Assembly (NCBI GenBank): GCA_000701725.1
Contig: JNJQ01000005.1
Location: 62,001 to 126,000, forward strand
Direction of reading: 5' to 3'
DNA length: 64,000 nucleotides
DNA from: Erysipelotrichaceae bacterium NK3D112
GTDB lineage: Bacteria > Bacillota_I > Bacilli_A > Erysipelotrichales > Erysipelotrichaceae
Under the pieces are notes generated by a model. The model saw nothing but the letters and a program-made list of their open reading frames with translations. It made no database searches and had not been told where the DNA came from. The translations under genes were made by a program, and so were the position numbers. Of the stretch, positions 1 to 8,091 are shown one piece after another. The first letter of the stretch is position 1; every line of letters begins with the position of its first letter.

Positions 1-1
1 A

Positions 2-490
2 TGGCCGCGCTCCTTCATGCCGACCATGCAGACAAAGCGTGATCTGATCGCGAAGATGAAGCTGATCCCGGTTCATGAGCTGATCAACAACCAGAGACTT
101 CTTCTGATTGATGACAGTATCGTCAGAGGCACCCAGCTGCGCGAGACAACCCAGTTCCTCTATGAGAGCGGTGCGAAGGAGGTCCATGTCAGACCTGCCT
201 GTCCGCCGATCATGTTCGGCTGCAAATACATCAATTTCTCCAGATCAACCAGTGACATGGAACTGATCGCCAGAAGAATTATCGCTGAAGAGGAAGGCGG
301 AGATGTCGAAAGAGATATTCTCGAGGATTACTGCAATCCGGACAGCGACCGCTATCACAAGATGCTCGACAGAATGTGCAAGCAGATGAATTTCTCCTCA
401 CTCAAATTCAACCGCATGGATGATATGGTCAAGGCCGTCGGCCTCCCTGAGGAAAATCTTTGCACTTATTGCTGGAACGGCAGAGAGTAA
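2..490 (+). CDS. purF: Amidophosphoribosyltransferase, C-terminal part (5' end outside window)
   Basis: This is the C-terminal part of glutamine PRPP amidotransferase, the first committed enzyme of de novo purine synthesis, which forms phosphoribosylamine from PRPP and glutamine in the cytoplasm. The frame is open from base 2. The PRPP-binding loop LLLIDDSIVRGTQ, typical of type I phosphoribosyltransferases, is clear, followed by the PurF-like segment ACPPIMFGCKY and a conserved tail. The N-terminal glutaminase domain with its catalytic cysteine lies upstream of the window, so the true start cannot be seen. A terminator hairpin follows directly, so purF ends its transcription unit here. Confidence 0.95.
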   Translation, partial: WPRSFMPTMQTKRDLIAKMKLIPVHELINNQRLLLIDDSIVRGTQLRETTQFLYESGAKEVHVRPACPPIMFGCKYINFSRSTSDMELIARRIIAEEEGGDVERDILEDYCNPDSDRYHKMLDRMCKQMNFSSLKFNRMDDMVKAVGLPEENLCTYCWNGRE

Positions 491-523
491 ACAGTAAAGG
501 AGGCTTCGGCCTCTTTTCTGTTT
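489..523 (+). terminator. Intrinsic terminator of purF
   Basis: A GC-rich stem with a TTCG tetraloop (aaaggaggc/gcctctttt, one G-T wobble) is flanked by an outer AAACAG/CTGTTT pairing and contains the T run on its 3' side. It lies immediately after the purF stop. Confidence 0.8.
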
Positions 524-575
524 GTGCATGAATGGTGTAACATTAAGGAGGCAGTTCAACTGCCTCAATCAGGAT

Positions 576-748
576 AGTTTCAGGTGCAGCGGGATATGAA
601 AATATCGGCCGCTTGTGAAAAGGGAAACAGGTGAAAGTCCTGTACGAACCCGTCACCGTGAACGGAGGGTGTATGCCATCATGCCATTGGGAAACTGAGA
701 AGGCGCGCATGCACAATGCTCCGCAAGCCGGGAGACCTGCCTGAAGCT
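576..748 (+). promoter_or_regulatory. Cobalamin (B12) riboswitch
   Basis: The B12 box GCCGGGAGACCTGCC lies at 727-741, and the conserved core GGGAAACAGGTGAAAGTCC, followed by the ACxxxCCCGTCACCGTGA element, lies at about 620-665. The closing P1 stem can be drawn as TTCAGG (579-584) with CCTGAA (740-745). The downstream segment to about 860 would be the expression platform; I do not see a clear T-tract terminator there, so control could be at translation. A separate perfect hairpin (GAGGCAGT/ACTGCCTC, 549-567) sits just upstream. The genes that follow fit cobalamin uptake. Confidence 0.93.
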
Positions 749-877
749 GTGCGATAGTCACGGGATACTGACTGCACGGGTGTTGTCCATGAACAGGGTT
801 GTGAAATACTCTTTTTCGTGTGTACGCTCTTTGGTCAATCCCGGAGAGCTTTTATTTTTTCAGGAGGAATGGAAAGT

Positions 878-1303
878 ATGAAAAACAGAAAACCGCTGGT
901 ATGGATTGCAGGACTTCTGGTCGCTGCCCTGCTCATGTTCGGCCTTTACAAGGCATTCGGCCCCAAGCCGGCTGAAGGCTCAAAATCCGTTGTTGTCGAA
1001 GTTGAGAATGACAAGGCGGAAGTCAAGACATACAACGCGAAAACCGATGTTCAGTATCTCAGCGAGCTCATGGATGAACTCAAGGCATCCACCGATTTCA
1101 CTTATGAAGGCACTGGCGGAGAGTATGGTCTGTATATCAATTCGGTCAACGGACTGACTGCGGATTATGACAAAGACGGTGCGTATTGGGCACTGTATGT
1201 CAACGGCGAGTACGGCCAGTACGGTGCGGATCAGCAGCCGGTGAACGACGGGGAAACCTATCGCTTCAAGTACGAGATTTACGACGAATCCTATGACGGA
1301 TAA
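878..1303 (+). CDS. DUF4430-domain membrane-anchored protein, B12-riboswitch controlled
   Basis: This is a 141-residue protein with an N-terminal membrane anchor (residues 5-25, hydrophobic, no lipobox cysteine) and an extracellular domain ending in a DUF4430-type fold with GGEYGLYINSVNG and YWALYVNGEYG segments. DUF4430 resembles the C-terminal cobalamin-contacting domain of transcobalamin/intrinsic factor, so a cobalamin- or corrinoid-binding role at the cell surface is plausible given the riboswitch just upstream; that role is inference. ATG 878 was preferred over ATG 869 because AGGAGG at 862-867 lies only one base before 869. The gene overlaps the next ORF by 11 bases, which suggests translational coupling. 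Confidence 0.8.
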   Translation: MKNRKPLVWIAGLLVAALLMFGLYKAFGPKPAEGSKSVVVEVENDKAEVKTYNAKTDVQYLSELMDELKASTDFTYEGTGGEYGLYINSVNGLTADYDKDGAYWALYVNGEYGQYGADQQPVNDGETYRFKYEIYDESYDG

Positions 1304-1814
1304 CGGACTTGCGGTCCGCCGGCTGGTTTACATAGCTGTCATGACCGCTGTCCTGGAAACCGCTAAATTTGCGCTGAATTCAATCGCCAATGTCGAGCTT
1401 GTCACGCTTCTCGTCATTATATTCACCCGGCAGTTCGGATGGAAAATGACATTGCCGACGGTATTGATTTTCTCATTTATTGAATGCCTTTATTGGGGCT
1501 TTGGAACCTGGTCCATTGTATATTTCTATATGTGGCCTCTTCTGGTTCTGTTTGCCCATCTTTGCCGCAATGGAGATTCAGTGCTTTATTATGCGGTTCT
1601 TTCCGGTGCCTTCGGTCTGGCATTCGGGGCATTCTGTTCCGTCTTTACGATTTTCATCGGCGGATGGAAAGCGGCATTCTCGTTCTGGATCGCGGGGATT
1701 CCCTATGATCTGGTTCATGGCATTGCGAATTTCATCATCTGTCTGGTGCTGTTTGGACCGCTGGACAGGGCGCTTGAAATCATGAGACGCAAAAGCGGAC
1801 TCAGTTTTGAGTAA
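1293..1814 (+). CDS. ECF transporter S component, probably for cobalamin or a precursor
   Basis: This is a 173-residue, very hydrophobic protein with about five to six membrane segments and the look of an energy-coupling-factor substrate-binding (S) component, including an early RLVYIAVMTAVLET helix and small-residue-rich helices. S components are captured by a shared EcfAAT module encoded elsewhere; none is encoded here. Because it follows a cobalamin riboswitch and overlaps the DUF4430 gene, the likely substrate is cobalamin or a related corrinoid (a CbrT-like role). The substrate is inferred from regulation, not from a binding-site motif. Confidence 0.78.
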   Translation: MTDNGLAVRRLVYIAVMTAVLETAKFALNSIANVELVTLLVIIFTRQFGWKMTLPTVLIFSFIECLYWGFGTWSIVYFYMWPLLVLFAHLCRNGDSVLYYAVLSGAFGLAFGAFCSVFTIFIGGWKAAFSFWIAGIPYDLVHGIANFIICLVLFGPLDRALEIMRRKSGLSFE

Positions 1815-1842
1815 AAAAAGAAACAGGCCGAAACCTGTTTTG
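1813..1842 (-). terminator. Terminator between convergent genes
   Basis: A perfect stem AAACAGG/CCTGTTT (1821-1827 with 1834-1840) has a seven-A run on its left side, so it is a good intrinsic terminator for the minus-strand metH. The short TTTT on the right may also help end the cobalamin operon. Confidence 0.8.
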
Positions 1843-1849
1843 TGGATTG

Positions 1850-4255
1850 TTAAGATTCAAGGAAGATGCTGTCGGCATATCTTACGGATGCCATGGCATC
1901 TTTTCCATATGCGTCCGCACCGATCTGATCCGCATATTCCTGGGTCAGAACAGCACCGCCGACAATGATCTTCGTATCGGGCTTCTGCTGCCTGAGCAGT
2001 TTGATTGTCTCCTCCATCGAAACCACGGTGGTGGTCATCAGGGCGGACAGACCGACCAGCCGGATATTCTCTTTGATGGCCGTATCGACGATTGTCTGAG
2101 GAGGCACATCCTTGCCGAGATCGATCACTTCATAGCCATAGTTTTCCATCATGACTTTGACAATGTTCTTGCCGATATCATGGATATCTCCTTTGACAGT
2201 CGCAAGAATGACCCTTCCTTTGATCTGCTGGGCACTGCCGGACAGTTTTTCCTTGATCACAGCGAAGGCGGCCTTGGCAGCGTCCGCGCTCATTAACAGC
2301 TGGGGAAGGTAAACGGTGCCGGCTTCGAAGCCTTTGCCGACTTCATCCAGTGCCGGAATGATCAGCTCGTCAATCACCTGTAGCGGCTGCTTTCCGCTGT
2401 TCAGCGCATCCTGAGCGGATTCTTTGGATTGAGGGGCGAGTCCTCTGACAATGCATTCGTGAAGATTCATGCCGGAAGATTTTCCTTCCGGTTTTTCTTC
2501 TGCCTTTTTCACGCTCTGCACGGTTTTGATTTCCTGGGTGCCCGCATAGGCGGAAATATAATCCATGCAGTTGGAATCCCTGCCAAGAAGTGCATTGGCA
2601 CTGCGGTAAGCGGCCATGATCTGATCATTGTTGGGATTGATGATGGCAGCATTCAGGCCATTGTTCATTGCCATGGCCAGGAAATATGCATTGACCATAC
2701 CTCTCTGTGGAAGGCCGAAGGAGATATTGGAAACACCGAGAATCGATTTCACATGCAGCTCATCACGGGTGCGTTTGACGGTTTCAAGGGTTGTCAGTGC
2801 GGATTGATCATTGGCGGAGACTGTCATGCAGAGACCGTCAATGATGATATCCTTCTCATCAATTCCGTATTCCTTTGCGTAAGAGAGAATCTTCTTTGCG
2901 ACATTGATGCGTCCGTCTGCGGTTTCGGGGATTTCCTCATCCAGGCAAAGACCTACCAATACACCGCCGTACTTCGCAACTAACGGCATGATGTTCCGGA
3001 TTACTTCATCCTTGCCGTTGACCGAGTTGATCATCGGTTTGCCGTTGTAAAGACGCATCGCCTTTTCAAGCGCCTGCGGACTGGAGGAATCTAACTGCAG
3101 CGGCAGAGCGCAGACCGCCTGAAGCTTCTGCACCACTTCGCTCATCATTGCGGTTTCATCGATTTCCGGCAGGCCGACATTGACATCGAGAATGTGCGCG
3201 CCGGCATCCTCCTGTTTCAAGCCTTCGCCGATGATGTAATCGATGTTATGGCCACGCAGCGCCTGCTTGAACAGTTTCTTGCCGGTGGGATTGATTCTCT
3301 CACCGATGATCACCGTTTTGTCTTCGATCACAACCTCTCTGGAATAGGAGGTCACCACCGTCCGGTTTTTCTTCACGGGAGCTTTGAATTCCTTCTTTGA
3401 AATTGTCTCAATCAGTTTTTCAATGTGCTTCGGGGTTGTTCCGCAGCATCCGCCGCATGCCTGGATGCCAAGATCCGCAATCTCAGACATCAGTGAGGCG
3501 AATTCATCCGGTCCAACCGGATAGACGGTCATTCCGTGCTGTGTCACGGGCAGTCCGGCATTGGGATTGACGATGACGGGAACGGATGCGGCCTTGCATA
3601 AGCGCTCCACGATCGGTTTCATTTCACGCGGGCCCAGTGAGCAGTTGACGCCAAGCGCATCAACCCTGAGACCTTCAAGCATTGCCACGATGTTTTCCAC
3701 CGAGGCGCCGGTCAGAAGCTTGCCGTTTTCATCAAAGGTCACTGTGATGCATACCGGCAGATCGCAGCTTTCCTTTGCGGCAATCACTGCCGCTTTGGCT
3801 TCATAGCTGTCATTCATCGTTTCGATCAATACAAGATCAGCGCCTGCTTCTGCGCCGGCTCTGATCGCTTCGGAGAAGATATCCACCGCCTCTTCGAATG
3901 AAAGATCGCCGAGCGGTTCAAGCAGTTTTCCGCTGGGACCGATGTCAATGGTGATGAAGGCATCCTCTCTGCCTGCTTCGGTTCTTGCCTCTTTGGCAAG
4001 GTTAACCGCGGCAGTGATGATTTCCTTCACATTGCCGGGATAATGAAGCCGGTTGGCACCGAAGGTGTTCGCGTTGAACACATCGGCTCCGGCATTGAGA
4101 TAGCCTTTGTATAATTCCTTGATTCTTTCAGGATGGATGAGATTCCAGGTTTCGGGAAGTTCGCCTCCGCGCAGGCCCATCTTCTGCAGAACCGATCCGG
4201 TTCCGCCGTCGAAGAACAGCCATTCCTTTCCGAGACGTTCTCTGAATGTTTTCAT
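1850..4255 (-). CDS. metH: Cobalamin-dependent methionine synthase, short form without reactivation domain
   Basis: This 801-residue enzyme transfers methyl from 5-methyltetrahydrofolate to homocysteine via cobalamin. In order it shows an N-terminal homocysteine domain (about 1-300) with the zinc motif ACGGCCGTTP, a pterin-binding domain (about 315-580) with GERINPTGKK, a cap region and a B12-binding Rossmann domain carrying DIHDIGKN (the cobalt-ligand His). It stops there: the AdoMet-binding reactivation domain of full-length MetH (about 1200 residues) is missing and is supplied by the adjacent upstream gene. ATG 4255 has GGAGG eight bases upstream; the in-frame TTG just before it is less likely. 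Its start overlaps the stop of the activation gene by one base. Confidence 0.95.
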   Translation of the reverse strand: MKTFRERLGKEWLFFDGGTGSVLQKMGLRGGELPETWNLIHPERIKELYKGYLNAGADVFNANTFGANRLHYPGNVKEIITAAVNLAKEARTEAGREDAFITIDIGPSGKLLEPLGDLSFEEAVDIFSEAIRAGAEAGADLVLIETMNDSYEAKAAVIAAKESCDLPVCITVTFDENGKLLTGASVENIVAMLEGLRVDALGVNCSLGPREMKPIVERLCKAASVPVIVNPNAGLPVTQHGMTVYPVGPDEFASLMSEIADLGIQACGGCCGTTPKHIEKLIETISKKEFKAPVKKNRTVVTSYSREVVIEDKTVIIGERINPTGKKLFKQALRGHNIDYIIGEGLKQEDAGAHILDVNVGLPEIDETAMMSEVVQKLQAVCALPLQLDSSSPQALEKAMRLYNGKPMINSVNGKDEVIRNIMPLVAKYGGVLVGLCLDEEIPETADGRINVAKKILSYAKEYGIDEKDIIIDGLCMTVSANDQSALTTLETVKRTRDELHVKSILGVSNISFGLPQRGMVNAYFLAMAMNNGLNAAIINPNNDQIMAAYRSANALLGRDSNCMDYISAYAGTQEIKTVQSVKKAEEKPEGKSSGMNLHECIVRGLAPQSKESAQDALNSGKQPLQVIDELIIPALDEVGKGFEAGTVYLPQLLMSADAAKAAFAVIKEKLSGSAQQIKGRVILATVKGDIHDIGKNIVKVMMENYGYEVIDLGKDVPPQTIVDTAIKENIRLVGLSALMTTTVVSMEETIKLLRQQKPDTKIIVGGAVLTQEYADQIGADAYGKDAMASVRYADSIFLES

Positions 4256-4905
4256 CAAGATACCTCCTCATCGCGGTATTCGCATGTCGGTGAAAGCTCA
4301 CAGCTTTCACATCCGCTTTTCTGATTCGAAACAAAAGGGGACAGACCGATGAAAGCAGTCACGGATTTGAACGGTGACATCAATAAAGAGCTGTTCAGGG
4401 TCAGTCCGATTTCCTTCGGAAGATTGATCAGTGAAAATATCAGTTTCTGTGTTTCCAGTGAAAGATCCCCATAGCCCGGAGAAAACCGTGCTCTGGTATA
4501 CAGGCGGTCTTTTTCCGCCTCCTTGCGGATCAATGCATTGACATGATCGCAGACTTCTTCGGTCATTGCGGCTGCGGCTGCCTGAAGCACCGCTGCTTTG
4601 GACATCGAAAGAAATTCATATTTCTGAATCAGCCGGTCCACATCCGCGCCAAGCGTGACCGCCATGATGCATACCTCGCGGCAGCCGGAAAGATTGGCGC
4701 CAAGGTTTTTACTGCGGATCACATGGGATTCGATGCACGGGAAACCGTCCGCAAAAATCAGCGGAAAACGGGCATAGGTAAAACGCGGATGAGCAGCCTC
4801 CTCAAGCAATGCGACGCACTCCTCGATGAGATCGTCTGTATGCGTATGTGCATCCGCTTTCATCATGCCGAGATATCTTCTGATTTCGCTTCTGCTGATA
4901 TTCAT
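4255..4905 (-). CDS. Stand-alone methionine synthase activation (reactivation) domain protein
   Basis: This 216-residue protein corresponds to the C-terminal AdoMet-binding domain of MetH, split off as its own gene. The segment RFSPGYGDLSLETQK matches the RxSPGY region that binds AdoMet in MetH, and LLMSPFKSVTAFIGLS matches the family's conserved tail. It ends with a cysteine cluster (CESCELSPTC) that could bind a metal, seen in related split proteins. The expected role is reductive methylation of inactive cob(II)alamin bound to the neighbouring short MetH. The gene overlaps metF by four bases (ATGA) and metH by one, so the three should be co-translated. Confidence 0.88.
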   Translation of the reverse strand: MNISRSEIRRYLGMMKADAHTHTDDLIEECVALLEEAAHPRFTYARFPLIFADGFPCIESHVIRSKNLGANLSGCREVCIMAVTLGADVDRLIQKYEFLSMSKAAVLQAAAAAMTEEVCDHVNALIRKEAEKDRLYTRARFSPGYGDLSLETQKLIFSLINLPKEIGLTLNSSLLMSPFKSVTAFIGLSPFVSNQKSGCESCELSPTCEYRDEEVS

Positions 4906-5762
4906 CTTAATATTTCCGAAAGATTGTTCAGGATTCCTGCCGCCACATCCGGCTTGTTCATGGAGTAGACGTGGATATGTTTCACGCCGTTGGCGATCAG
5001 ATCGATGATCTGTTCCGAGGCATAGACAATGCCGGCCTGTTTCATGGCTGCTGGGTTGTCGGCGAAGGTGTCAACGATCGCTCTGAAACGCTCCGGCACA
5101 TTGGTGCCCGAAAGAGCGACCGAACGGGAGAGCTGCTTTGCGTTGGTGATGGGCATGATGCCGGCCAGCACCGGAACACGGATACCGGCCTCGCGGGCAC
5201 GGTATAAAAAGTTATAGAAGATGTTGTTGTCGAAGAACATCTGGGTGGTCAGAAAATCGCATCCGGCGTCAACCTTGGCCTTGAGATATTTCAGGTCCGC
5301 ATTTTTATTGACGCTTTCAATATGTCCTTCCGGATAGCATGCCCCGCCGATGCACAGATCGGTTTTTTCCTTGATATAGGCAATCAGATCGGACGCATGG
5401 GCAAAGTCCTGCTCGATGATGCCGTCAGAAGGGATGTCGCCTCTGAGCACCATGATATTGTCGATGCCTTCCCTGATATATGTGTCAATCATCCTGTCCG
5501 CATGTTCTTTTGAGGAGCCGACACAGGTCAGATGGGGCAGCACCGGCACACCGGTGTCTTTTTTCAGCTCAGCCGCAAGCTCCGCCGTAAAACCGGCCGT
5601 GCTTCCCCCGGCGCCATAGGTGACGCTCATGAAATCGGGATGAAGCTGTGCGATCTGTTCCGAAGCTGTTTTGACCGCTTCGAATTTTTCCGCTTTTTTG
5701 GGCGGGAACACTTCGAAGGAAATGGTGATTTTATCCTGTTCAAGAAGTCTGCTGATCTTCAT
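4902..5762 (-). CDS. metF: 5,10-methylenetetrahydrofolate reductase
   Basis: This 286-residue FAD-dependent TIM-barrel enzyme makes the 5-methyltetrahydrofolate used by MetH. Early ISFEVFPPK carries the catalytic glutamate region; [27 protein letters not shown] and [10 protein letters not shown] are all standard MTHFR motifs, and the length is that of the bacterial form. ATG 5762 was chosen because MKISRLLEQ aligns with family N termini; it lies inside the end of metA (23 bp overlap). The order metA-metF-activation-metH places the whole homocysteine methylation route in one operon. Confidence 0.95.
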   Translation of the reverse strand: MKISRLLEQDKITISFEVFPPKKAEKFEAVKTASEQIAQLHPDFMSVTYGAGGSTAGFTAELAAELKKDTGVPVLPHLTCVGSSKEHADRMIDTYIREGIDNIMVLRGDIPSDGIIEQDFAHASDLIAYIKEKTDLCIGGACYPEGHIESVNKNADLKYLKAKVDAGCDFLTTQMFFDNNIFYNFLYRAREAGIRVPVLAGIMPITNAKQLSRSVALSGTNVPERFRAIVDTFADNPAAMKQAGIVYASEQIIDLIANGVKHIHVYSMNKPDVAAGILNNLSEILR

Positions 5763-6717
5763 TTTCCTGCACCTTCTGCGCCTTTCTTCTGGCATTGAAC
5801 TGTTTCAGTTCGCTCAGATCATACGGTGTCTCCTGATAAACGAAGTAATTGAGCCAGTTGGAATAAAGCAGATTGGCACTGGATCTCCATGTGCACACAG
5901 GCCGCTTTGTGTCATCGTCATCGGGGTAGTAGTTGTACGGCACATGAATCGGCAGACCTGCGTTTTTATCGCGCAGGTATTCTTTCTCCAGGGTGTCCGG
6001 ATCATATTCGGAATGTCCGGTGATGAAAATCTGTCTGCCCTGGTCGGTGGAAATCGCATAGACACCGGCTTCCTCGCTTTCGGCAAGGATTTTCAGCTCC
6101 GGTGTGTTAAGCACATCCTCTTTGCGGATGGCGGTATGGCGGGAGTGGGGAACCATGAAGGTGTCATCAAAGCCGCGGAACAGAATGGAACCCTTATGGG
6201 TGACCTGGTGCGGGAAGACACCGAACATCTTTTCCGGCAGAGGAATCTTTTCGATTCCGTAGTGATAATAAAGCGCTGCCTGGGCACCCCAGCAGATGTG
6301 GAAGGTGCTGTGCACATGGGTGGTGGACCATTCCATGATTTCGCATAATTCATCCCAGTAATCCACTTCCTCAAACGGCATGTGCTCAACCGGGGCGCCG
6401 GTGATGACCATACCGTCGAAATTTCTGTCCTTCACATCCTCAAAGGTCTGATAGAAGGCAAGCATATGTTCCTGCGGTGTGTGCTTGGGCTGTCTGCCGC
6501 TGATTGTGAGCAGTTCCATCTCCACCTGAAGCGGCGTGTTGCCAAGCAGTCTTGCCAGCTGGGTTTCCGTGACAATCTTCAGCGGCATGAGGTTGAGAAC
6601 GAGAATGCGCAGCGGTCTGATCTGCTGGCTTTCAGCTCTTGTCTCTCTCATGACGAAGATATTCTCATTTTCAAGAATTTCGGCTGCGGGCAGCTCATTG
6701 GGAATTCTGATTGGCAT
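5740..6717 (-). CDS. metA: Homoserine O-acetyltransferase (MetA family)
   Basis: This 325-residue enzyme activates homoserine for methionine synthesis. Counting from ATG 6717, the catalytic cysteine falls at Cys142 (FHICWGAQ) and the partner residues at His235 and Glu237 (GHSEYD), the positions known in the family. Residue 111 is glutamate (TGAPVEHM). In MetA proteins Glu111 is associated with acetyl-CoA and glycine with succinyl-CoA, so an acetyltransferase is predicted rather than the enterobacterial succinyltransferase. GGAGGT precedes the ATG by about nine bases. It is the first gene of the methionine operon and is preceded by a long structured leader. Confidence 0.94.
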   Translation of the reverse strand: MPIRIPNELPAAEILENENIFVMRETRAESQQIRPLRILVLNLMPLKIVTETQLARLLGNTPLQVEMELLTISGRQPKHTPQEHMLAFYQTFEDVKDRNFDGMVITGAPVEHMPFEEVDYWDELCEIMEWSTTHVHSTFHICWGAQAALYYHYGIEKIPLPEKMFGVFPHQVTHKGSILFRGFDDTFMVPHSRHTAIRKEDVLNTPELKILAESEEAGVYAISTDQGRQIFITGHSEYDPDTLEKEYLRDKNAGLPIHVPYNYYPDDDDTKRPVCTWRSSANLLYSNWLNYFVYQETPYDLSELKQFNARRKAQKVQENEDQQTS

Positions 6718-6739
6718 AATACCTGACCTCCATATAATC

Positions 6740-6890
6740 AATAACCGGTGCCATTTCTGCGGCACCGGTATGTTTCAGCTCATTGTGATCTGTGCAAACA
6801 TACGAAAGGATGCCGTTATTCACCGCGGCATGGGCATTCGCATGTTTTCGGCTGCATACTTTCTGATCACGCTGTATTCCTTCCGATATT
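6740..6890 (-). promoter_or_regulatory. Structured 5' leader of the metA operon, class not recognised
   Basis: About 170 bases separate the predicted transcription start from metA. They contain several perfect inverted repeats: gtgatc 6785-6790 with gatcac 6865-6870, gaaag 6804-6808 with ctttc 6859-6863, atgccg 6810-6815 with cggcat 6826-6831, gtatgttt 6768-6775 with aaacatac 6796-6803, and accggtgcc 6744-6752 with ggcaccggt 6761-6769. The first three nest like a multibranch aptamer. The fourth competes in space with the first. The last lies close to the metA ribosome site. I do not see the conserved bases of SAM-I, T-box, cobalamin or THF riboswitches. Confidence 0.5.
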
Positions 6891-6896
6891 ACCAAT

Positions 6897-6925
6897 ATAT
6901 TAATGATTTGCATGCATAAAAGCAA
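6897..6925 (-). promoter_or_regulatory. Promoter of the metA operon
   Basis: On the minus strand, TTGCTT (6920-6925), a 17-base spacer and TAATAT (6897-6902) form a good sigma-A type promoter. Transcription would start near 6890. On the other strand, towards the LysR gene, there is an extended -10 (TGC TAAAAT, 7067-7075) and a TATAAT at 7026-7031, so this 386-base gap holds divergent promoters. Confidence 0.6.
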
Positions 6926-7103
6926 ATCGTAAAAATATGGAAACATAACCATTTTAACCGATCCGCGCCGGTTTTTGTATCGGCGCATGTAGCTGAATTA
7001 CTGATAATCAGTTATAGCCTGAATCTATAATAAAATTACTTGTTCATGCATGCGGAGCCTGAAATCTGCTAAAATCGGAATGTATATAAAAAAGAGGTGT
7101 CTT

Positions 7104-8045
7104 ATGACCATACAGCAGATCTTATATGCGATTGTCATCGCGGAGAAAGGCTCCATCAACAAAGCGGCGGAAACCCTCTACATTTCCCAGCCCTCTCTGA
7201 CCAGCGCCATCCAGGAACTTGAGAAATCCATCGGCATCCGTATTTTCAACCGCACCGGAAGAGGTGTGACGCTGACCAATGACGGCAAGGAGTTTCTTCT
7301 GTACGCACGCCAGGTGTATGCGCAGTATGAAAATCTGGAAAACAGATATTCCGGCAATACGGACATCCGCAAGAAATTCGCCGTATCCACCCAGCATTAC
7401 TCCTTTGCGGTCAAGGCGTATGTGGAGATGGTCAAGAAGTTTGACACCTCTGAATATGAATTCGCGATCATGGAGGAAAGAACACGGGAAGTGATTCTCG
7501 ATGTGGCAAATCTGCGCAGTGAGATCGGCATTCTTTATCTTTCCGATTTCAACCGCAGCGCCATCACAAAACTGTTAAGGACCAATCATCTGGAATTCCA
7601 TCACCTGATTGACTGCCAGGCATATGTTTATATCTATAAGGATCATCCTCTGGCAAAGCGGAAATTCATCCGCCTGGAACAGCTGGCGGAATATCCGTGT
7701 CTGCAGTTTGACCAGGGCGATGACACCTCGTTCTACTTCGCGGAGGAGATCCTTTCCACCAATGAATATCCCCGCATCATCAAGGCGAATGACCGTGCGA
7801 CCATGCTCAATCTGATGGTCGGACTAAACGGCTATACATTATGTTCGGGAATCATCTGCGAAGAGCTCAACGGTGATGATTATATTGCGGTTCCCTACAA
7901 AGGCGATGAGAGCAATCCCAACGCATATATGGAAATCGGCTATATCACAAAGGCGAACACTGTTCTTTCCGAAGTCGGTTCAATGTATATCGAGGAGCTG
8001 AAAAAATATCTGGCGGATGTGAAACCGGTCAAAAGAAAAAAATAA
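7104..8045 (+). CDS. LysR-family transcriptional regulator
   Basis: This 313-residue regulator has the N-terminal winged helix of LysR proteins (residues about 1-60; MTIQQILYAIVIAEKGSINKAAETLYISQPSLT is the usual helix-turn-helix region) followed by a periplasmic-binding-protein-like effector domain. GAGGTG lies a few bases before ATG 7104, and this start gives the canonical LysR N terminus. It is transcribed divergently from metA, so control of the methionine operon (a MetR- or MtaR-like role) is the natural guess. The effector cannot be read from the sequence. Confidence 0.87.
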   Translation: MTIQQILYAIVIAEKGSINKAAETLYISQPSLTSAIQELEKSIGIRIFNRTGRGVTLTNDGKEFLLYARQVYAQYENLENRYSGNTDIRKKFAVSTQHYSFAVKAYVEMVKKFDTSEYEFAIMEERTREVILDVANLRSEIGILYLSDFNRSAITKLLRTNHLEFHHLIDCQAYVYIYKDHPLAKRKFIRLEQLAEYPCLQFDQGDDTSFYFAEEILSTNEYPRIIKANDRATMLNLMVGLNGYTLCSGIICEELNGDDYIAVPYKGDESNPNAYMEIGYITKANTVLSEVGSMYIEELKKYLADVKPVKRKK

Positions 8046-8070
8046 TCCTCTTTGCGGTCCAAAGAGGATT
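8044..8070 (-). terminator. Terminator between convergent genes
   Basis: A ten-base perfect stem AATCCTCTTT/AAAGAGGATT (8044-8053 with 8061-8070) has an A-rich left flank, giving a U-tract to minus-strand transcripts of the PHP phosphatase gene. It may also act on the LysR transcript. Confidence 0.75.
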
Positions 8071-8091
8071 GGTGAATATATGATATGGGTT

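Noticed and set aside
543-761. Minus-strand ORF across the cobalamin riboswitch
   Set aside because: The bases are those of the riboswitch core and B12 box; the ORF lacks a start signal.
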